Position numbers and translations under genes: made by a program. From Clostridia bacterium BRH_c25 (lineage in GTDB: Bacteria > Bacillota_A > Clostridia > Lutisporales > Lutisporaceae), in contig LOES01000060.1 of NCBI GenBank assembly GCA_001515955.1, positions 1-26,925 of the forward strand: a DNA stretch of 26,925 nucleotides. The letters are read 5' to 3'. Below the pieces are notes generated by a model. That model was not told the origin of the DNA, did not search any database, and saw only the letters and a program-made list of their open reading frames with translations. Shown piece after piece: positions 24,037 to 26,925 of the stretch (position 1 is its first letter; the number at the start of each line of letters is the position of its first letter).

Positions 24037-25092
24037 CTATGAATGTTGCTCCAACCATTTTCTTGTACTGGATAGATCCGGTAAAACATCACATCTATCC
24101 AACATCTTTAAGAAATTATTTATATAAACCAAATAGTAATTATTGCTGTTCAATGTATAAACATTAATTAGATAATTGATTATTTTTTGTATTTCTCTGG
24201 ATGATAAGCCATCCGTTGATGAAGAGATCTTTTTAATGATTATTTTTAACGTTCCTGTTACAAGCTGATATAGTGTTCCTTCAAACGTTTGCTCATCACA
24301 TACATCACGTATCGCCAAATATACACTTAATAAATCAACCGTCATGTCTCTGGACCACGGTTCTTTTTCTGTTGCATATTGGGCAGATAGCAATTTCGCC
24401 AGAAAAACCCATTCATTTTTAGTGATCTCATTTCTGTTGGAGTTGATATAGTGATCAATCTCTACTATATAGTTGTATATGTTACCTTGTCTAGCAGCAG
24501 CCTTGAATTCTTCTTCAAGCAATTTCACATCCAATTTCTTATAATTATCGTATAATGAACGCATCGATCCATGACGATATTCTTCTATCGTCATTTTCTG
24601 AAATCCGATAGGCAAATAATCCTTGCACTCTTCAGTCAATATCTCAAGCGTGTCAAAACTTGGGTCAAAATGATGATCAACGGAATATTCTGTTTTCATA
24701 TCATTTAGCAGCTCAAATATCTTGTCTCTGTCAAAATATGCATATCGCTGATTTCCTTTTAATTTAACCACAATTATTTTCAACCCTAATAGGAATGAGT
24801 AATAGTCTTCCTTCTGCAAATCTTGATAAGCCATTCTAAAAGCTTGACTATAAGACAGACTCGTGACATCCATTCTAAATATGAAATCATCTGTTGACTT
24901 ATAAAAAGCATCATCAAATACTTTTTTATGAAAGTACTCACGATCAATATACGAAGTCAATCTGCTGTATTCTCTGGAAAGCGCATACAAAGATATCCTA
25001 TGCAGATTTCTCATATGATAAGACAGGGCATCTTCTTTCTTTTCCACATGACTAGCTCGTTCATTTTCAGTGTTATTGCCGGCATTCCTCAT
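24037..25092 (-). CDS. Unknown soluble protein, 351 residues
   Basis: I do not recognise the family. The product is hydrophilic, predicted mostly helical and rich in Tyr, Asp, Glu and Lys, with no signal peptide, membrane helix or Cys cluster. The first 30 residues are polar and low in order. Segments such as LHRISLYALSREYSRLTSYIDREYF and KIINYLINVYTLNSNNYYLVYINNFL look like helical packing repeats. A strong TAGGAGGAATC lies upstream of the ATG at 25092, so it is a real gene. It converges on the Hsp90 gene and shares its terminator. Whether it is a client or partner of that chaperone cannot be said from sequence. Confidence 0.6.
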   Translation of the reverse strand: MRNAGNNTENERASHVEKKEDALSYHMRNLHRISLYALSREYSRLTSYIDREYFHKKVFDDAFYKSTDDFIFRMDVTSLSYSQAFRMAYQDLQKEDYYSFLLGLKIIVVKLKGNQRYAYFDRDKIFELLNDMKTEYSVDHHFDPSFDTLEILTEECKDYLPIGFQKMTIEEYRHGSMRSLYDNYKKLDVKLLEEEFKAAARQGNIYNYIVEIDHYINSNRNEITKNEWVFLAKLLSAQYATEKEPWSRDMTVDLLSVYLAIRDVCDEQTFEGTLYQLVTGTLKIIIKKISSSTDGLSSREIQKIINYLINVYTLNSNNYYLVYINNFLKMLDRCDVLPDLSSTRKWLEQHS

Positions 25093-25390
25093 CTGATTCC
25101 TCCTACGTGATATAGCTCATTTGTTATTCTTGAGAACACATCCATCATATTTTAATCGATATACCTTCTTTCGTCAATGATTCTAATGTGCATGCTATTA
25201 TAACTGAAAATTGTGACAAGTTTCATCTATGCAAATAAAGCATTTTACAATGCATAGATGTATGGTTAAAATTTATATGTGGGGATTCTTGTTTTAACAC
25301 AAGCATTTCGAACGATAATATATAGTGTTGCCATAATACTGCTTTAATTAATTGGTTAATAATTTACAATGAAATAAGGAGGAATCATTT
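25093..25390. promoter_or_regulatory. Divergent region with two dyad repeats upstream of the SDR gene
   Basis: CATCTATGCA at 25224-25233 and TGCATAGATG at 25251-25260 are perfect 10-bp arms with a 17-base spacer. A second dyad, CTTGT at 25288-25292 with ACAAG at 25299-25303, lies closer to the gene; its CTTG/CAAG core resembles the one near thiolase. No clear promoter hexamers and no gene are seen in these 298 bases. The dyads are plausible operators for SDR expression. Confidence 0.4.
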
Positions 25391-26152
25391 ATGGGAAGAC
25401 TCAACGAAAAAATTGCTATTATTACAGGAGGAAACTCAGGTATTGGGCGTGCAACTGCCAAACTATTCTGTAAAGAAGGAGCAAAAGTAGTTATTGCGTC
25501 AAGACGTGAAGCAAAGAATCAAGAGGTTGTTGATGAAATCACTGCTCAAGGTGGCGAAATCATGGCTGTCCAAGCAGATGTTTCAAAAATGGAAGACTGT
25601 AAAAGGATTGTTGATGAAACCATTAAGAAATATGGACGTATCGATATATTGGTCAACAACGCGGGTATCGCTGACAGACACATACCTATCAACTTATGTA
25701 CTGAAGAATGGTATGAAAAGGTCTGCAAGATCGATCAGTTTTCACTTTTTTATATGACTAAATATACGTTGGAGCATATGGAAAAGTATGGTAAGGGATC
25801 CATCGTTAATGTTTCTTCCATCGGCAGCCAGGGTCTTGCAGGTATTTCATACAGTGCTGCAAAAGCAGCCGTAAATAGTATGACCAAAAATGTAGCGCTT
25901 CAATATTCACCTACGGATATTCGATGCAATGCTGTTGCACCTGGCCCAACACCAACTGAACTGAATACACCAGAACAATTCAAATTTTTTAATCAAGAAT
26001 TTGCAGCAGCCTGTGCAAAACATATAGATATAACGTTACCGGAAGCACAAGCTGAAGATCAGGCTGAAGCCATTTTGTTCTTTGCCAGTGATGCGTCTAA
26101 AGCAATTACCGGTCAAATCCTATATGTTGATCATGGAACATCCCTGTACTAA
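25391..26152 (+). CDS. Short-chain dehydrogenase/reductase (FabG-like)
   Basis: The product has 253 residues, classical SDR length. The coenzyme motif TGGNSGIG is at 12-19, and SRRE at 37-40 after strand 2 suggests NADP(H). NNAG is at 89-92. The catalytic residues are Ser143 (or Ser142), Tyr154 and Lys158. The Asn of the usual N-S-Y-K tetrad aligns with Asp115. It oxidises or reduces a hydroxyl/keto group. Phloroglucinol reductases and the 3-hydroxy-5-oxohexanoate dehydrogenase of phloroglucinol degradation are SDRs, so a role with the ring-cleavage block is plausible. It could equally be an unrelated alcohol dehydrogenase. AAGGAGG lies upstream of the ATG. The lactonase-like gene follows after 23 bases. 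Confidence 0.82.
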   Translation: MGRLNEKIAIITGGNSGIGRATAKLFCKEGAKVVIASRREAKNQEVVDEITAQGGEIMAVQADVSKMEDCKRIVDETIKKYGRIDILVNNAGIADRHIPINLCTEEWYEKVCKIDQFSLFYMTKYTLEHMEKYGKGSIVNVSSIGSQGLAGISYSAAKAAVNSMTKNVALQYSPTDIRCNAVAPGPTPTELNTPEQFKFFNQEFAAACAKHIDITLPEAQAEDQAEAILFFASDASKAITGQILYVDHGTSLY

Positions 26153-26175
26153 TAAGGCTATTCAAGGAGGTTCTA

Positions 26176-26529
26176 ATGCAAATTCAAACAGTAAGGGGTC
26201 CTTTCGATCCCGATCAACTCGGCCGGACTTTGATGCACGAGCATTTTATTTTTGGTTATCCTGGTTATAATGGAGACCATACTATGGCCCCTTTTGATGA
26301 AGGTATTTATCTAAGAAAAAGCAATGAGATTATCGAGGCTGTAAAAAAGCAAGGATTCAAAACCATTATTGATGTGACGCCTAATGATTGTGGGCGTAAT
26401 CCTTCGTTTTTAAAAAAAGTAGCCGAAGCCAATGATTTTCATATCATATGTTCAACCGGCTATTACTATGAAGGCGAAGGAGCTTCAGTATATTTTAAAT
26501 GCTTAGGGATAATCAAGATGAGATTGTAA
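26176..26529 (+). pseudogene. Phosphotriesterase-like lactonase, truncated
   Basis: The first 105 or so residues match the phosphotriesterase/parathion-hydrolase family: GRTLMHEHF is the HxH metal motif at the N-terminus, followed by IIDVTPNDCGRNP and IICSTGYYYEGEGAS. Family members are about 310-350 residues with four more metal ligands (Lys, two His, Asp), all missing here. Similarity ends near 26495 and the frame stops at 26529. The gene has an excellent SD (AAGGAGG) and once formed an operon with the SDR. The IS256 end lies about 110 bases further on, so the loss is probably linked to insertion or deletion events. The ancestral enzyme probably hydrolysed a lactone or ester. Confidence 0.7.
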
Positions 26530-26627
26530 AAATAGCAAATTATAAAAAGTATATCGATGAATATAGTGAGCAGTTGAATAAACTAGTTAACCAAAAGCAC
26601 ACTTATGAGAGCGAAGCAAAAACATGA
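26499..26627 (+). other. Short unrecognised reading frame between the lactonase fragment and the IS
   Basis: A frame of 42 codons from ATG 26499 to TGA 26625-26627 reads like a helical, charged protein end (DEIVKIANYKKYIDEYSEQL). It lacks an SD of its own and overlaps the lactonase fragment in another frame. I read it as the tail of a different gene joined here by rearrangement, not as a working gene. Its family is unknown to me. Confidence 0.3.
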
Positions 26628-26641
26628 GCTTGAATTTCCCC

Positions 26642-26925
26642 GGGTAGTGTAAAATATTTTGTGTAAACCGGTGGAGAATCCTCTTGGATTAATGTTAAGA
26701 TAAATATTAATTCAGGAGGATATTTTTATGGCAAGACAAAGAAAGCTTACTCCAGAACGCAAGGCGTTCATCAGTGGATTACTTGAGCACTACAGACCAG
26801 AAACCGCACAGGATGTTCAGGAAATGCTCAAAGATTTGCTAGGAGATACTCTTCAGGGAATGCTGGAAGGTGAGATGGAGGATGAATTGGGTTATTCCAA
26901 ATATGATTACTCCAACAAGAACACC
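26642..26925 (+). mobile_element. Left end of an IS256-family insertion sequence (partial)
   Basis: The transposase start at 26728 identifies the family. The left terminal repeat probably begins near 26642 with GGGTAGTGTAAAATATTTTG, typical in form for this family. The right end and the target duplication are outside the window, so the exact boundary is unproven. Confidence 0.65.
26728..26925 (+). CDS. IS256-family transposase, N-terminal part
   Basis: Sixty-six residues are encoded before the window ends. The segment MLEGEMEDELGYSKYDYSNKNT is the hallmark N-terminal signature of IS256/Transposase_mut enzymes (L..EMD..LGY.KYD). CAGGAGGATATTTTT precedes the ATG. The catalytic DDE residues would lie downstream. 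It catalyses cut-and-paste or circle-based movement of the element. Confidence 0.88.
   Translation, partial: MARQRKLTPERKAFISGLLEHYRPETAQDVQEMLKDLLGDTLQGMLEGEMEDELGYSKYDYSNKNT

Noticed and set aside
1..26925. CRISPR array, tRNA or rRNA genes
   Set aside because: No regularly spaced direct repeats and no tRNA or rRNA signature sequences were seen on either strand.

Overview
The window looks like chromosomal DNA from an anaerobic, low-GC Gram-positive bacterium of the Clostridia type. The evidence is the AT-rich sequence, strong AGGAGG-type ribosome binding sites, Ptb/Buk and AtoDA fermentation enzymes, many Fe-S flavoproteins, OFA-family transporters, and no recognisable aerobic respiratory gene. 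I cannot name the genus from sequence alone.

Layout. At 1-1565 (+) are the tail of a BlaR1/M56-type membrane peptidase, a small lipoprotein and an eight-helix membrane protein. At 1603-3540 (-) is an exported LysM + FMN_bind + FAD fumarate-reductase-like protein split by one in-frame TAA. At 3701-4855 (-) is a DnaA-like ATPase without the DNA-binding domain and without the arginine finger. The long minus-strand catabolic block runs from 21896 down to 5523. In transcription order it holds a 6-oxocamphor-hydrolase-like C-C hydrolase, butyrate kinase, a BKACE beta-keto acid cleavage enzyme and phosphate butyryltransferase. After a divergently oriented LysR gene (+) come thiolase, an OFA transporter, a NuoG/GltD-type Fe-S flavoprotein, a NuoF stub with ferredoxin domains, an FAD reductase, a second OFA transporter, an Old-Yellow-Enzyme/dienoyl-CoA-reductase-type enzyme and the two subunits of an acetoacetate CoA-transferase. 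The block ends in a structured RNA resembling HEARO/omega RNA and a hairpin terminator. To the right are an Hsp90 homologue (+), an unknown 351-residue protein (-), a short-chain dehydrogenase (+), a truncated phosphotriesterase-like lactonase (+), and the left end of an IS256-family element running off the window.

How the genes may work together (inference). The gene set reads as an anaerobic route for a cyclic compound. NAD(P)H-fed flavoproteins (GltD/NuoG, NuoF stub, FAD reductase, OYE-type enzyme, possibly the SDR) would reduce the ring to a cyclic 1,3-diketone. The OCH-like enzyme would open it by hydrolytic retro-Claisen cleavage. BKACE would split a beta-keto acid with acetyl-CoA to acetoacetate plus a new acyl-CoA. 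AtoDA and thiolase would turn acetoacetate into acetyl-CoA, and Ptb/Buk would make ATP. This resembles the known logic of anaerobic phloroglucinol and resorcinol degradation, but the enzyme combination is not one I recognise as described and the substrate is unknown.

Signs of rearrangement: a thiolase C-terminal remnant sits between the OYE gene and atoD, the LysM reductase carries a nonsense codon, the HEARO-like RNA has no nuclease gene beside it, and the lactonase is cut off next to the IS256 element.
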